Shown: positions 22,838 to 36,700 of the stretch, one piece after another
Numbering within the stretch: the stretch's first letter is position 1
Layout of the letters: each line of letters opens with the position of its first letter
From: Chlorella sorokiniana
Lineage: Eukaryota > Chlorophyta > Trebouxiophyceae > Chlorellales > Chlorellaceae
Assembly (NCBI GenBank): GCA_025917655.1
Contig: CP084608.1
Coordinates: 992,001 to 1,056,000, forward strand
Direction: 5' to 3'
DNA length: 64,000 nt
Notes under the pieces: model-generated
What the model saw: the letters and a program-made list of their open reading frames with translations, nothing else
What the model was told of the DNA's origin: nothing
Databases searched by the model: none
Translations under genes and position numbers: made by a program

Positions 22838-23167
22838 GCACACGCGGCTGCAGCGTCACCAGCAGCACGTGTGCACCTAGTTTGGCATCCACGCTGGTGT
22901 AAGATGACTTCGCAATGACTCCCATGCTGGCTGGCCAGACAGGGCTGACCAATTACAGGGCGCATGCTGCCAATATGCAAGCATGCAGCGAAGGGGAGGG
23001 GGCAAGACTCTGCTGCACTACGGGTAGAAAGTCAGAAAGGGACGGAAACGACAGGCAAAACTGGCTTGACAGCTAGCATCTACAACCACGCGAGCGCGGG
23101 GAAGGGATGAGAAAAGCAGGGAGCAACAAGCAACTTGCAAGGGCACCGAGGCACGGGCCGCCCGCAA
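22838..23167. other. Convergent 3' region (eL14 / unrecognised gene)
   Basis: Holds TGTAA at 22898-22902 for eL14, and TGTAA on the minus strand at 22957-22953, probably for the gene at 23168-24270. Nothing else was recognised. Confidence 0.45.
22898..22902 (+). other. TGTAA polyadenylation signal, eL14 gene
   Basis: TGTAA 61 bases past the stop codon, the usual distance for green-algal genes. Confidence 0.5.
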
Positions 23168-24270
23168 TCATGCCAGGGGTGGGGGCCCTGCCGCCAGCAT
23201 GCTGCTCAGCTGGTACAGCCGGTTGGCCACGTCCTGCAGGCCAGCCTGGATCTGGGGCTCCGAGGCACCCAGCCGCACGCGATGCACCCGCGCCAGGTCG
23301 GCCACCTTGCCGGCCAGCCCCGCCAGCTCCGCCTCCAGAGGCAGCGCAGCAGCGCTGCCGTGACCCTGCGTGCCTCGGCGCGGGCGCGGCCCGCTGGGGC
23401 GCGCCACAAGCCCTCGGCGCGGGTGGGCAGGCCGCCAAGGAGGGTGGCTCGGAAGGCGGAGGGTCGCGGCGCGGGCGGTGCAGCGGAGCCGCATCCTGCG
23501 CACGGCAGGTGGAAGTTGGTCAGTGAGAGATGAAGAGGAAAACATGGTGTGGCACTTAAAGGAAGCGCTTCTGTGAGTAGGGTGTGGAAGCGGTGGGCCA
23601 GTTTGAGGCAAAACAGCGCCACGGCGGTGGCCCAGGTTCCCGTTGGTCTCGCCTGCATGAGCTGGTCAGCATCGCCCCACGGGCAGTACAGTTCTGGTGG
23701 ATCTGTCTGGCTGCGTGGTGACTCCGGCAGCAGCCCCGGCACGTCATCCAGCTCGCCATCCGACTCTGTGTCTGAGCCAGGCAGCAGCGGGGGTGGCGAC
23801 TGCGGCGGAGGCGGCGCCGCCGGGGGAGGCAGGCGGAAGGCATGGGGGCGGCTCTGCTGGGGAGCCAGCGGCCGCGCCAGCAGGGGATGGCAGGGGTGCT
23901 GATGGGCGCCGCAGCACGGGAACGGACAAGGCCGCCCGTTCTTGGCTTGGTGCCAGGTCGCGGTGGCGCAGCAGTGCCGCGGGCAGCGACAGCCCGCTGG
24001 GGTACTGCCCGGACGCTAGCAACAGGGAAGAGAGGCTCCTGAGGGACGCATCAGCAGCTTGAAGGGAGGCCTCCGCCCTGCAGGGAAAGCAAGGGGAAAG
24101 GCATCGCAAAGGCACTAAGAATGTGGGGGAAGGGGGTGGGGCAGGGCGGGCAAGGAGCGCCACTGCACTGCAGGGAGTCCGCTTCACCTGGCCATAGCAG
24201 CGTCCGCATTGGTGTCTTCAGCAACACTCTGCGTGGTTGTGAGCTCAGGCTCCGCGACGGGAACGCCCAT
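23168..24270 (-). CDS. Unrecognised protein with helical (coiled-coil-like) segments
   Basis: I do not recognise this family. ATG at 24268-24270 gives an acidic start, MGVPVAEPELTTTQSVAEDT, spliced to a heptad-like stretch AEASLQAADASLRSLSSLLL. A Pro/Ala-rich linker follows, which probably contains an intron or frame change. Next come the acidic patch SDTESDGELDDVPGLL, then WATAVALFCLKLAHRFHTLL and PLEAELAGLAGKVADLARVH, and the C-terminus EPQIQAGLQDVANRLYQLSS ending near PPPLA-stop (23168-23170). The helical N- and C-terminal parts suggest a subunit of a complex, but that is only inference. It is divergent from the dynein gene. Confidence 0.55.
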
Positions 24271-24763
24271 TACTGCAGATGAGGGGCCCGGGCGGGCTCT
24301 GTTCGTCTCTTGAGGGGATTCTGGCGCTTTAACAATACTACTAATCCTGTTGCTAGTTCCGAAGCGCTCAAGAGGCTTGTACTTGAGGCGCGTTCAACGA
24401 TGGCCTACAAGCGAGTGCAGTGGACCTCGTCCGGTGGATCTAGTGGATTGAAACTCAACCTGGCTACTGACTGCGGGCGTAAAACGAGCAAAAGGCCTTC
24501 CTGGCAAGACCTGTTCTGCCTCTCGTCCTGCTCACGGAACCCCCACCCTCCCGCCTCTTCCGGCCCTCTTGTTCACTCAATTTCTACCATCACTGCTAAA
24601 GGAACCTGTTGATGCCTCCTTGAACCTGAACAACACGAGCAGGAGGGCGGGCACCCCGCGACCTTTGACCGCAGCAGCCTGCTGCAGGCCCCGTTTCGCA
24701 GTCTCAACTTCCCAGCACAAATTTGGTGACTGCTTGGCATCTGCGCACGGCTGCGGTTCTCCA
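24271..24763. other. Bidirectional intergenic region / dynein 5' leader
   Basis: About 490 bases between divergent starts, less GC-rich than the coding DNA. An upstream ATG at 24400 opens a 70-codon frame that matches nothing. It could be an upstream ORF or part of an alternative first exon. Confidence 0.4.
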
Positions 24764-27700
24764 ATGTTGCGCTGGGTTCCGTGCGGCGGCAGGGACTGCA
24801 GGGAGGGCACTGCCTCTGCGTCCCCTGCCGCCGTTGGACCTCAGCCACGCTCTGGGCACAGCTTGGTGACGCTTGGCGTCGACAACGACACCCACGTGTT
24901 GTTTGGAGGGTCGGGCCTGGTGGAAAGCGGGACGGCCGACTATTTTGCAGATGTGTACATAGCCCGCGTGATGCCTACAGATGGCAGCGTGCTGTGGCAG
25001 CCGGTGGCGGTTGAGGGCAGCGTGCCGCCCCCGCGGGCTCGCCACTCCGCTGTGGCCCTGGATGCTAGGCGCATGCTGATATGGGGCGGGATGGAGCACA
25101 AGCAGCGCTTCAACGACTGCTGGATCTTGGACATCAAGGCGGGGCAATGGACAGCGGCAGAGGTGTCGGGCTCGCCCCCAGCCCCCGAGCACACCACACA
25201 ACATGCAAGCTTGGCAGCAAGGTCTTCATTTTTGGAGGCTACGGCGGCAGTGGCACCGCTTTTGGCGACTTGTGGATGCTGCACTTGGGTCCTAGCCTGC
25301 GCTGGGAAGAGCTGGCTGCGGCGGGGCCCTGTCCACAGCCTCGCTTTGACCATGCAGCGGCGCTCCTCCCAACAGCACCCAACAGCCCTGTTCCGGACAA
25401 GCTTGTCATTGTTGGTGGCAGGGACACCACCCAGAGCTTCGAAGACACGCATGTGCTGGATCTGGAGAGCATGACCTGGCAGCAATCCCACGCGGTGCCG
25501 CCACTGGCAGGCCAGGTGGGCGCCATGGCACACAGCGGGTGCCACCAGAAGCGGGTGCCTTTCTCTCGCACGCCTGCAGGGTGTGTGTTTGGCCTCTGGG
25601 CGCGCATGGCAGGCTTGCACGCTGCCCATGCAGCCCATGCATGCCCGCTCCCCTTCGCCCATGCAGCTGACCAGCCTGCTCTGCACCAGCGTCGAGAGCG
25701 TGCCCTTCCACAAGGTCTTCGCCGCCTTTGGCAGGAAGGCGCTGCTGGAGTACAATGAGGGGGTGCAGGTGAGACGGGTGGGCGCTTGGGCGTGTGGAGC
25801 GGGGCCTTGCAGGCAGCGCTGATGCGTGTGTGGTGTTTGTGGCTGGAACCCTGCACTGCAGGCGCTTGATGCTGGAAGCACAATCTGGACATCCCCTCAG
25901 CTGGCGGGGAATGAGCGGCCATGCGGGCGCGAGGAGGCAGCGTGGGCCTGGGATGCCAGATCCTTCTCCCTGCTCCTCTTTGGCGGCTGGGCAAACAGGT
26001 GGCTCGGCGACACCTGGCGTGCCGACATCAGCAGCATCATTGGTCCGGGATACGCCTGCCTGGGGATCAGCCCAGCCATGGGTCCTGTGGCTGGCGGCAC
26101 TGCGGTGCAGATCAGCGGGCTCCGTTTCAGGCAAGCTGGCAGCTGGGGGCTGCAAAGAGAGAGCCATGGAGTGATCTGCCACTGGCAGCCTGGCGAGGAT
26201 GCCATGACACGCTGCATGTTTATCATCCTTGCCGCACAATGCTGCTGGCTGCAGGGATGGCAGAATCAAGGTGAAGCTCGTGTCAGAGAAGGGGCACACC
26301 GTAGTTGACGGCACATTTGGCAGCAGCGAAGCAGTGTGGTTCAAGACGCCCTCATACGAGGAGCATGGGGCACTGTCGTGCGATGTACACGTCAGCATCG
26401 GCTCCGGCAACTGGACAGTCAACCACATAAAGTTCCAGGTTGGCAGTGCACTGCAACGCGGGCAGCTGCCAGGCTGCAGGGGGAACGTCTGCCGGCAGCA
26501 GCCCCAGAGATGCTGACACGCATTCCTGCATCCCCCTGCAGTACTTCGCCAATATGCTCGCATCCGCAAGCCTTGCGTCCGGCCCTGGGCTGCTCCCTCA
26601 GGTGCCGCATGAGCCTGGCAGCGTGCTCAGCGTGCAAGCGCAGCAAGCCAGGCAGGCCCTGCAACTTTGCCCCACACCAACCCGCTCTGCTCGGAGCGCA
26701 GGTGTACTGCGGCATTGAGATGCCGTTCACCCTTCTGGCCAAGGACACCATGCATCACAAGCGCACCAGCGGCGGTGACGTTTTTGAGATCACCGTAGAG
26801 AGCGAGGCAGGCGCCGCTGTGGGCTCCACCCGCATCGAGGATTGCGGCAACGGCATGTACAAGTGCCACTACCGGTGAGCCTGGGGCTGAGCTTGCGAGG
26901 CAAAGGAAGACGGGAGGGGCGCTTGATGGCGAACATGTACTGCCTCTGTGCTTGCAGGGCCCCAGCGCCCGGGCGGTACAGGATCATAGTGCGCGGCGCG
27001 CAAGTCGGCGCTGATGGTGGCATGGCTCACATCCGAGGCAGCCCCTTCGCCGTTGAATGTTTGGACCCCTGGCAGCGGCGGGACCTGCCTGGCGTGGCCC
27101 CATCAAAGCGGGCTGGCGCCATGCTGTCGTCAGCTGGCACTGACCTCGTGCTGTTTGGCGGGGACAAGTCACTTGCAGCAGTGTGCCATGCTCCATCTGG
27201 CCACGACTCCTGGCAGTGGTTGCCTACCACCGATTGCGACAGGCCGCCACATCGCAAGGCGCATGCGGCAGCGGTCCTGGGTGACACTCAGCTTGCCGTG
27301 CATGGGGGTCAGGCGCTGGAGGGCGAGCCAAGCGACCTTGTAGATGTGAGGCTGCTGGTCAGGGATGGAAGCAGTCCTGCTGGCACCACCTGGCAGTGGG
27401 AACCAGCTGGCAGCGAGCCTGAGCTGCACAGCCGTCAAGACGGGCAGCTGGTGCCAACAGAGCGCAGCAGCCACTGCGCAGTTGCCCTTGGCAGCACGCT
27501 GCTCATCTTTGGCGGAGAGCACCAAGGACAGCTGCTGCAGGAGCTGTGCCTACTTGACATGTCTGCCAAGGTTGGAGAAACCTGCATGGCGCTGCTGCTG
27601 CTGGCGTGCTGCTGCTGGCGCTGCTGCTGCTGCTGCCGCTTGTGCCGCTGCTGGCGCTGGTGCTGGTGCTGCTGCGGGTGCGGGTGCTTGCGCTGGTGCT

Positions 27701-30700
27701 GGTGCGGATGCTGATGGATTCAGCATCGCCTGCTCCACGCAGGCTGGTCGCAAGTGGGTCGAGCCCGTCGTGGAGGGGGAGCTGCCATGCGCTCGCAAGG
27801 GCGCATCTGCAGCCGTAATGGGCGAGCAGTTTGTTGTCGTGTTTGGCGGCTGTGCCGTCAGCCAGGAGGGCGAAGATGTGCTGTTGGATGACCTCTACCT
27901 TTTAGAGCTCCAGGGGCCGGCAGCAGTTCGATGTGGGAGGCAGGACGCAGCCGGTCCCACGCCTGCGCCGCGGTTGGGCGCCCTGCTGCACCAGCACCAC
28001 AGCGGCAAGCTGCTGCTGTACGGCGGGACAGGGGCAGGTGGCAAGCAACTTGGTGATGCCTGGCTGCTGGATCTGGCCAGCCTCACCTGGGAGTGTGTGT
28101 ATGATGGGCTGCCACAGGTGAGCCGTGCAGCCTTCTGTGGTGGGCTGTCTTCATCCGCCATGCATCAGCATTGTACATTCACTCCTTTGCTTTTGGTCCA
28201 TGCAGGGAAGTGCCTGTGCAGTGCATGGCGGGCAGCTGGTGTGCCTGGCATCGGCCCCGGGCAGCAGCCGCCTCGACGTGGCACGCAGCATTGATTTTGG
28301 GCTTGCTCAGGATAGCGTTGCCTTTGGCAGCAAGATGAAGGCAGAGCTGGCCGCCGCCGCCAAGGACCTCGAGTCTTGGGTAGCCAAGCAACAGACCGGG
28401 CTGGATCTGGCCTCCAAGGTTGACAACACAGAGACGCTGCTCAAGGCACGGCGGAGGACTTCTGTGCAGCGCAGAACTGCTGCAGCCTCTGATGCATCCG
28501 CTTGCTCTGCGCATGCAGGTCATGGACGCGCTGTACCTCATCAAGCTGCGGCGCCGCCACACCGATCTCCTGTTCGACCAGCTCAAGGAGATCTGCCAGC
28601 TGCTGGCAGCGGAGCACCGCTTCAAGGATGCAGCACGCACAGAACGGCAGCTGGAAGATTTGCGACATCGCTGGGATGCCGTGAAGAAGGCGGCCCCACA
28701 GGTGGGCAGTCGTCCCGCGGCCTGCATCTGCCATTGTTGCAAGGCCGCAGTGCAACCTGCCAGGAGCCCGGAGCCTGATACTCGCCGCTGCTGTGACGTG
28801 ATACCCGGGCTGCAGGTGCGCAAGTCCGTCAAGGCCTCTCAGGAGGCGGAAGGCGAGCGGGTGAAGGCCGACATCGAGCGCTGCAATGCAGCTGTGGCGC
28901 AGTACATGGGCAGCGTCTACCCCCAGCGCTGCTTCTTCAGCTGGACGGCCGGTGTGGTTGCAGCAACAGCTGACATTGAAAAGGTGGGCAGGTGGCTTGT
29001 CCTGTGTGTGTTAGCGCCTACTGCCGCGATGCATGTTGCCGCACTCGAGCATTTCACCACTTGACTCCCTGGTGTGCTGCAGACCACAACGGATCTGGAA
29101 TCACTGCAAGCCGAGCATGCACGGCTCCACACCCTCAGCAAACTATTTGACTGCTCTGAGCTCCTCAGCAAGACGGCTGCATCAATCAAGTCAACAGATG
29201 AACAGCTGCTCGCGCTGAAAGCCACCTGGCAGAAGGCTGGCATGGCAGAGCAAAAGCTTGCCGAGTGGAACAAAATGGTGAGGTTGCAACTGATTAGAAT
29301 GGTGAGGCTGGGATCTCCGCCGATGCGGACCTACACTTCTGCTGGTTCCTTTCCCACCTAATTGCAGCTTTTCACTGACGTGGATGTGTCCATGTTAGAG
29401 GAGGGTGCCAAGCAGCTAGTGAAGGAGGTTAAAGCGCTGCCTGCCGACATCAAGGATATCGGTAATGGACCCTCTGCTTGAAGTTGGCCCTCATCCAGTG
29501 TACAGGGCCGGATTGACCAAGCGCTGCTGCGTTTGCCGCCCTTCCTCATCTGCAGACTGCTTCAAGGGCCTGGACCTGCTGGTCAAGAACTACCTGGCGG
29601 CGGTGCCGCTGATCGGTGACCTGCGCAGCCCTGCCATGCGGCCGCGGCATTGGCAGGCGCTGCAAGATGCCACCAAGGTAAAATGTAGTGCCTTGTAACT
29701 CCAGATGCCGCTGCTCTTTGTTCTGCATAAAAAAAAGGCCTGAATGTTCAAGCTGCCCGATAACCCACAGGTCCGCTTTGAGATGGGCCCGGGCTTCCGT
29801 GTGGAGGACCTGCTGCGCCTGGAGCTGCACAAGTATGCAGAAGACGTGGCGGAGATTGTTGACCGGGCTCAGAAGGAAGAGAAGATGGAATTGGTGGGCA
29901 CGGCTTGCTGGCATGCGCTCTTGCACCCTCCTGGCCCATTCTATCCCTCATTGCCCTCCATCAAGGTTTTGTTGCCCTGCTGGCTTGACATCATGCCGGG
30001 TCCTGCCTCCTTCAGGCACTGGTCAAGCTGCAGGACACCTGGTCCAGGCTGGCTTTTGTGTTCCAGCCGCACCGCGGCTCTGCCGAGGTGTCCACCGTCA
30101 AGATGACGGAGGAGGACTTCTCCACGCTGGAGGACAACCAAGTAATGGTGCAGGCAAGAAGGCTGCGGCCCAGCCCGCTGTGCAGCAAGTGTTTGGCGTA
30201 CAACTTGGAGTATTGATTGTGCCGCCAGCGAAGCATCCTGCCTCCCATCACCCCTGATGTGGGTGCTGTTCTGCAGGGCATGCTGGCCAGTCGCTTTGTG
30301 GCCACCTTCAGGGAGGAGGTTCAGACCTGGAACAAGAAGCTGAATGCGGTTGCGGACGTGGTTCAGTTGATGGCAGAGATCCAGCGCTCCTGGGCATGTG
30401 AGGATGGTTGGCCTTGCAAGCAGAGGCTGACTTGGCAGTGCCCGCTCCACTTCTCCAAGGCATGATCCAGGCTGGCACTGCACATTGCATGTTTGTGCGT
30501 GGTTTGTTCTCTGCAGACCTGGAATCGCTGTTCATCCAGTCCGAAGAGGTGCGCAAAGAGCTTCCTGAGGCTACGCAGCGCTTCGCAGGCATCGACAAGG
30601 CAGTCAGGGCAGTGCTGCGGGAGATGGCGAACACCATGAACTGCGTGGCCTGTTGCACCAAGAGTGGCTTGGTGGAGCACTTGGAAACGCAACAGAGTCA

Positions 30701-33700
30701 GCTGGTGCTGTGCGAGAAGGTGAGGGTGCTGCGCATGCTGTGCTGTCGGTGTTTCTGTGAACTGTTGGTGTTTCTGTGAAGTGCAAAGCATGATGATTGG
30801 AAAGGGCACCAACATGCATGCCTTTGCTGCCATTCAGGCGCTGGCAGACTTCATGGAGAGCAAACGGCGTGCCTTCCCTCGCTTCTACTTTGTGTCATCT
30901 TCAGACCTGCTGGAGATCCTGTCGGTGAGCAGCAAAGTGACAGTTGGCGTTGCCTGGCCCCCTGGACAACCGCTCGTCGGTATTTACCCACAGCCGATGC
31001 CTGCTGCTCTTGCTGCAGAACGGCGACAACCCCACCAAGATCATGCCGCACATGTCAAAATGCTTCCAGGTGGGGCTTTCATTCCAAGACAACGTTGCAG
31101 GACACGGAAGCTGTCAGCACAGGCAGCAGAGGCAGTCTGACACGACCCCCTCCCCTTCACCCACAGGCCATTGACACACTTCGCTTGGACAGCGAGAAGC
31201 TGCCTGCAGGCCAGCGCCCCAAGGCCCTCGGCATGGAGTCCTGCGTGGGCACTGAATACGTTCCGTTCAAGACACCGCTGGCCATGGAGGGCAAGGTGAT
31301 GTGTGGGCCTGGGCTCAGGGGCATCCGCCAGACTTCACTTGCTTCGACTATGTCCTTCCACTGCGAATGCGCAAAAGACGCAATGTCCTCGCACTGCTGC
31401 CTCTCTGCCTCTCTGCAGGTGGAAGCCTACATGGGCGGCGTTGTCAGCAAGATGCGAACGGAGCTGCGGGAGGTGATGGGCGCCTGTGTGCGGGACTACC
31501 CTGCCAAGCCCCGGGAACAGTGGATGTTTGACTGGCCCAGTCAAGTTGCGCTGGTGAGAAGCAGGGCCGCTGGCCGCTGCGTGATGGGAGGGCAGCGGCT
31601 GGGCTGCGGGTGCAACACAGTGCTGCCAGACCTGCTGCTACATTGCCTGGTCGCATACTGTGTGCAGATGGTGAATCAGATGTACTGGTGCCTGGAGGTC
31701 GAGGAGGCATTCGAGAAGCTTGGGAAGGGCGACAAGAATGCCATGAAGGTTGGCATGGCAGCTGATGTGCACTTGCACCGCCACAAAGGTGGCGTCAGTC
31801 CGCTCCCCTTAAAGGCCTGGCCTTCCGCTTCCACAGGTTTACAACGAGAAGCAGGTTTTGCAGCTGACGCGCCTCATCGAAATCACGCGCACCGATCTCA
31901 GCAAGCCAGACCGCCAGAAGGTGGGGTCCCCTCTGGCTTGGGTGCTAGCTGCGCATTAAGTGACCGCCCCCAGGTTGCAAAGCCATTCAATGTCGATCAA
32001 TAACTTGCGCTGCAGGTGATGAACCACATCACCATTGATGCTCACAGCCGGGACGTCGTGAGCAACATCTTGGAGGCTGGCGCCGCTGAGGCCGACTGCT
32101 TCGCTTGGCAGGCGCAGATGCGCACATACTGGAACAGGTGGGCACAGTTTTTGTCTCTGGCAAGCCTTCCTGCTGTGCCGCATTGGGCATTGGCAACCGG
32201 GGCACCTCCCCTGCTCCATCCGGCCCTGCCTGCAGCGAGATTGGCGACTGCCGCATGCGCATCTGTGACGCCTCCTTCCCCTATGGCCACGAGTACTTGG
32301 GCAACGGCCCACGCCTGGTCATCACCCCACTCACCGACCGCATCTACGTCACCGCCACCCAGGCCATGTGGCTCAGCCTGGGCACGGCGCCTGCGGGGCC
32401 CGCAGGCACGGGCAAGACGGAGACGACAAAGGACCTGGCGGCGCAGCTGGGTCTGCCCTGCTACGTCTTCAACTGCGCACCAGAGGTGAGATTGCGGGGC
32501 ACTGGGGTTCTCGGAAGCGGGTGAGCATGTGGCACAGCCATGCATTCACACAAGGTACTGCAGCGATGCGGCAGGGCGGCTGACTGGGCGTGTGTGCGGC
32601 GGCGGTAGGGTTGTCGCTGCAGAGGCACCTCGGCCGCGTTCTGATCGCCTTGGCATGCCACCAAGAATTTCCTTGGGTGTAGCCGCCTTGCGCTGACGCT
32701 AGAGACCGATCAGCACTGGTCGTGCCCCCAATAATAGTCGCCAAAACAGGGCTTATGGGCGTTGTGTATATAATCCAAGTGCTTGCCATTATGTCACGAT
32801 CCACTGAGACCAGCCCCGTTTCGCAAGGGCCTGATCCTGCCCGCCGCCGACCCACCGCTTCCTATGAGCGATGTCGCCCATTTCCGCCCGGCATCGTGGC
32901 TATGCTGCAGATGGATTACCACACCCTGGGCAACATATTCAAGGGTGTGGCAGCCTCTGGCTCCATTGCTTGCATGGACGAGTTCAATCGGTGAGCAATC
33001 TGCTTGCTAATGTCGTGTTGGCTTGCTGGCTGGGGGCTGCGAACAAACCCTGCTGTCTGCCCTTGTGCAGGCTGATTCCCGAGGTGCTGTCGGTGTGCTC
33101 AGTCCAGTACAAGTGCATCACGGATGCTCAGCGCCGCAAAGCAGCGCTGCCGGGCAGGGGACTCGAGTACGTTGACTCAGCTGGCGTGAAACACGAGGCT
33201 GTGAAAGGGTTCACGTTTGTGGCAGCAGACGGCGTGGAGATGCCGCTGGAGGTGGGCGCCCGGTTGGCTGTTGGCTGCAGTCAACGTTGCTTGCATGAGA
33301 GACTGCTGAATGTCATGCTTAAGCGCTGGAGCTCACTGCGAGCTGCTTTGGTTCTTGTGCCTGCCGGCCCACCCGCACTGCTCCCTCGGCCGCAGGAGGG
33401 GACCAGCGTTTTCATCACCATGAACCCCGGCTACATCGGCCGCGCCGAGCTGCCCGAGTCGCTCAAGGCGCTGTTCCGCCCCATCACCGTTGTGGTGCCC
33501 GACCGCCAGCTCATCATGGAGAACATGCTGATGGCCGAGGGCTTCGTCACGGGTGCGTGTGTGTAGGGGGGCGCGCGGGCAGGGGGCTGTGGCGTGTGTT
33601 CCGGTCTGTTGTACACGTGCGTTGCGGGTTGAGCGTGCAGCGGGTGCGGCCCCCTCGCTCAAGGAGGCCCCGCCTGCTCAGCACCGCGCCGGCCTGGCGC

Positions 33701-36700
33701 CTGCCGCTGCCCCTGCAGCCAAGGTGCTGGCCAAGAAGTTTGCGGCGCTGTACTACCTGCTGGAGGACCTGCTGTCGCCCCAGAAGCACTACGACTGGGG
33801 CCTGCGCGCCATCAAGAGCGTGCTGGTGGTGGCGGGCGGCCTGCTGCGCTCGGCGGCGGGGCAGGATGAGACAGATGTGCTGTTCAGGCGCTGCGGTGGG
33901 TGGGGTTGGGGTGGCTGGGCGGGGAACAGGCGTGGGCTCGGGGGTGGCGGGGTCGGGGAGGGGTGCTCACCGGTTGAAAGGCAAGAGGTGTAGTTACCGC
34001 CGTGCGCAGTCCAGAGGCATGTCTGGCGGATGCGATGCGCTGGTCCCTGGCGTCCTCCTCATGCCCCCTCCACCACTCTGCCTCCCTGCAGAGACTTCAA
34101 CCTGCCCAAGATCCTGGCTCAGGACCTGGCGGTGTTCAACGGCCTGCTGGCCGACATCTTCCCCGCCACCGACCCTCCCCGCCAACGGGACCCCGCATTC
34201 GAGGACGTGGTTGCGGCCTCGGCGCGGAGCTGGGCCTGGAGCCGGATGAGGAGTTTGTGCGCAACGTGGTGGCCCTGAGGTGCGGGGACTAAAGGCAGCA
34301 TGGGGTGGGTGCACCGAGCTGTAGTGAGCAGTTTTGGCCGGGCATCAGTGGTTGTGTAACGCTTGGATCCCCCCTTTCCTTGTCCCTTTTCGTTGCAGCG
34401 AGCTGCTGGCAATTCGGCACTGCGTGTTCCTAATGGGCCCCTCGGGGTGCGGCCGCTCCGAAGTCATCCGCGTGCTGGCGAGGGCTATCTCGGCGGGCTG
34501 CGCGGCGCCCTCCAACCCCTACCTGCAGGCCAACAATCGCAAGAAGGTGAGGCACGCCCGGGCGCCTGGGCTGTTTTGCAGCTGGCATGCAACGTCCACG
34601 CCCCTTCGCTGAAGTGCTGCGTTTGCAGTCAGGTTGCCGCTGGCCACGGTGTTGCGATCAAAAGAACTGCAGCAGGAAAAGCCATAGTTAGAAGGCTGGC
34701 CTGCTCATGTCCTGTGCCAGCCCCCTCAGCTACGTTCACGTCCCTCACCTTGCGCAAACCTGTCTAGCTCGCCACCAGTGCAAAAATAATCCATGTTGCC
34801 TGCATGCGCCCACCTCCCCCTCTCCCTTGCTGTCCCCCTCCCCTGTCAGGTTGTGGTGCGTGACCTCAACCCCAAGGCCGTGTCCACCCAGGAGCTGTAC
34901 GGTTACGTCAACATGGCCACGAGGGAGTGGCGGGACGGCCTGCTGTCCTGCACGCTGCGCGAGCTGGCCGGCGTGCCGGACGACAACCCCAAGTGGATCG
35001 TGCTGGATGGAGACCTGGGTGGGTGGCCCGCGGCAGGGGTGGCCTCCCTGGTCGTTGCTGGTGTTGAGAGGGAGCCGTCTGCGCTCTCCTTTCTTGGCTG
35101 GCGAGGGAGTGCTTGCAGGCGCCGCAATGTGAAGCATCCATAATGAGAAGAAGGGGCGGCAGCGCTCGTTTGTTCACACCCCCTGCCCCTGCACCCTCAG
35201 ACGCCAACTGGATCGAGAGCGCCAACTCCCTCATGGACGACAACAAGCTGCTGACGCTGCCCTCCAACGAGCGCATCCGCCTGCTGCCGCACATGAAGGT
35301 GCGCACACTGCAGCTGCTGGCCTGCTTTGGGCAGAACGGCATGGAGCAGCACCAGGGCGCGACTCCTGCCCTGCCCTGCCCTGCCCTGCCCTGCCCCCTG
35401 CAGCTGATTTTCGAGATCCGAGACCTGCGGTACGCCACCCCGGCGACGGCGACGCGGGCCGGCATCCTGTACATCAGCGAGGGGCGGCAGTGGCAGAGCC
35501 TCGTGGAGTCCTGGCTGCGCCGCGTGGCCAGGTGGGTAGGGGCTGGGCAGCTGCAGAGGGCTCTCGGCGCGGCACTCGGCCTGGCTACCGCCATTGATGG
35601 CATCCCGCCCATCACTTTGTCGCACGCTCAGATGTTTGTCGCTACTGGCTGGTTCCTCTGTTGCAGGCCCTACGCCGAGAAGGCCAAGTGGACAGACCCC
35701 GAGGCCCCCAGCCGCCTCCTGCGCGAGCTGTTTGCCAAGTACGTGCCCGCCACCATCTTTGAGATGCGCAAGTCCTTCTCCCACATCGTTCCGCTGGGCG
35801 CCATGAACTTCGTTGGCACGCTCTGCTCCATCCTGGAGGTGAGAGAAGACGGAAACTGCCAGCAGCAAGCGCGCTGGGTGCGGATCCATTGCTCCTATGC
35901 TTGCCTGCTGACCGCTGTTCGGCTTCCTGCAGGGCCTCCTCAAGCCCGAGAACCTGCCCTCCAAAGCCGACCCGGCGCTCTTTGAGATGGCCTTTGTCTT
36001 TGCCTGCGTGTGGGCCTTTGGCGGCGCGCTGTGCGAGAAGGACGGCGTCAAGTACCGCCAAGCCTTTGACAAGTGGTGGAAGGTGCGCGTGTGTCTGTGT
36101 TGTCAGGGTGTGGCTGGGAGTGCGTGTGTGTGTGCGTGGGGCGGGGGGTTGGCAGGACTTTGACGACGCTTTGAGCATGGTTGGGATCATAGGCTGCTGC
36201 ACCACTATCCCGTACTTGCTGCTCGTACTCATCTCGTGCGCCCGCCCCTGCCTGCTTTGTGTGCGCAGTCCACTTGGACCGCCGTGCGCTTCCCCTCCAA
36301 GGGCACCATCTACGACTACCACCTCAACTTCCGCGCCGCGAAGTTTGCGCCCTGGTGGGTGCAGCCGTCTTCCGGCTGTGGCGCCCCCCCGTGTTGCTCT
36401 CTCTCCTGCCTTGTGTGACAGCCCGGCATGGGACCCTCTTTGGCCCACCATGTTTCATGCCACTCCTGTTTGAGCCACTCCCTGCAGGGCGGACCTGGTG
36501 CAGCCAGTGGAGTACGACGGCTCGGTGCCCATGTCGCAGGTGGGTGGGGCACGGGACCATTTCCTTTCTTTCTTGCTTGCTTTCTTGCTTTCTGTCTTTG
36601 GGGCACAGGACCCACGGCAGCGGCCCCAGGTCCCCTGCCCACCAGGCGTGGCAGTTGCGCTCGACGTGCGTGTGCCTGACAGCCGCGCTGCTGGCTGCCC

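Noticed and set aside
24310-24612. Open frame upstream of dynein as its first coding exon
   Set aside because: The frame stops before the kelch region, and ATG 24764 gives an N-terminus of the length seen in the Chlamydomonas alpha chain. An alternative first exon is not excluded.
30791-30797. ATGATGA in a dynein intron as a C box of an intronic snoRNA
   Set aside because: No D box (CTGA) with terminal stem at a suitable distance downstream.
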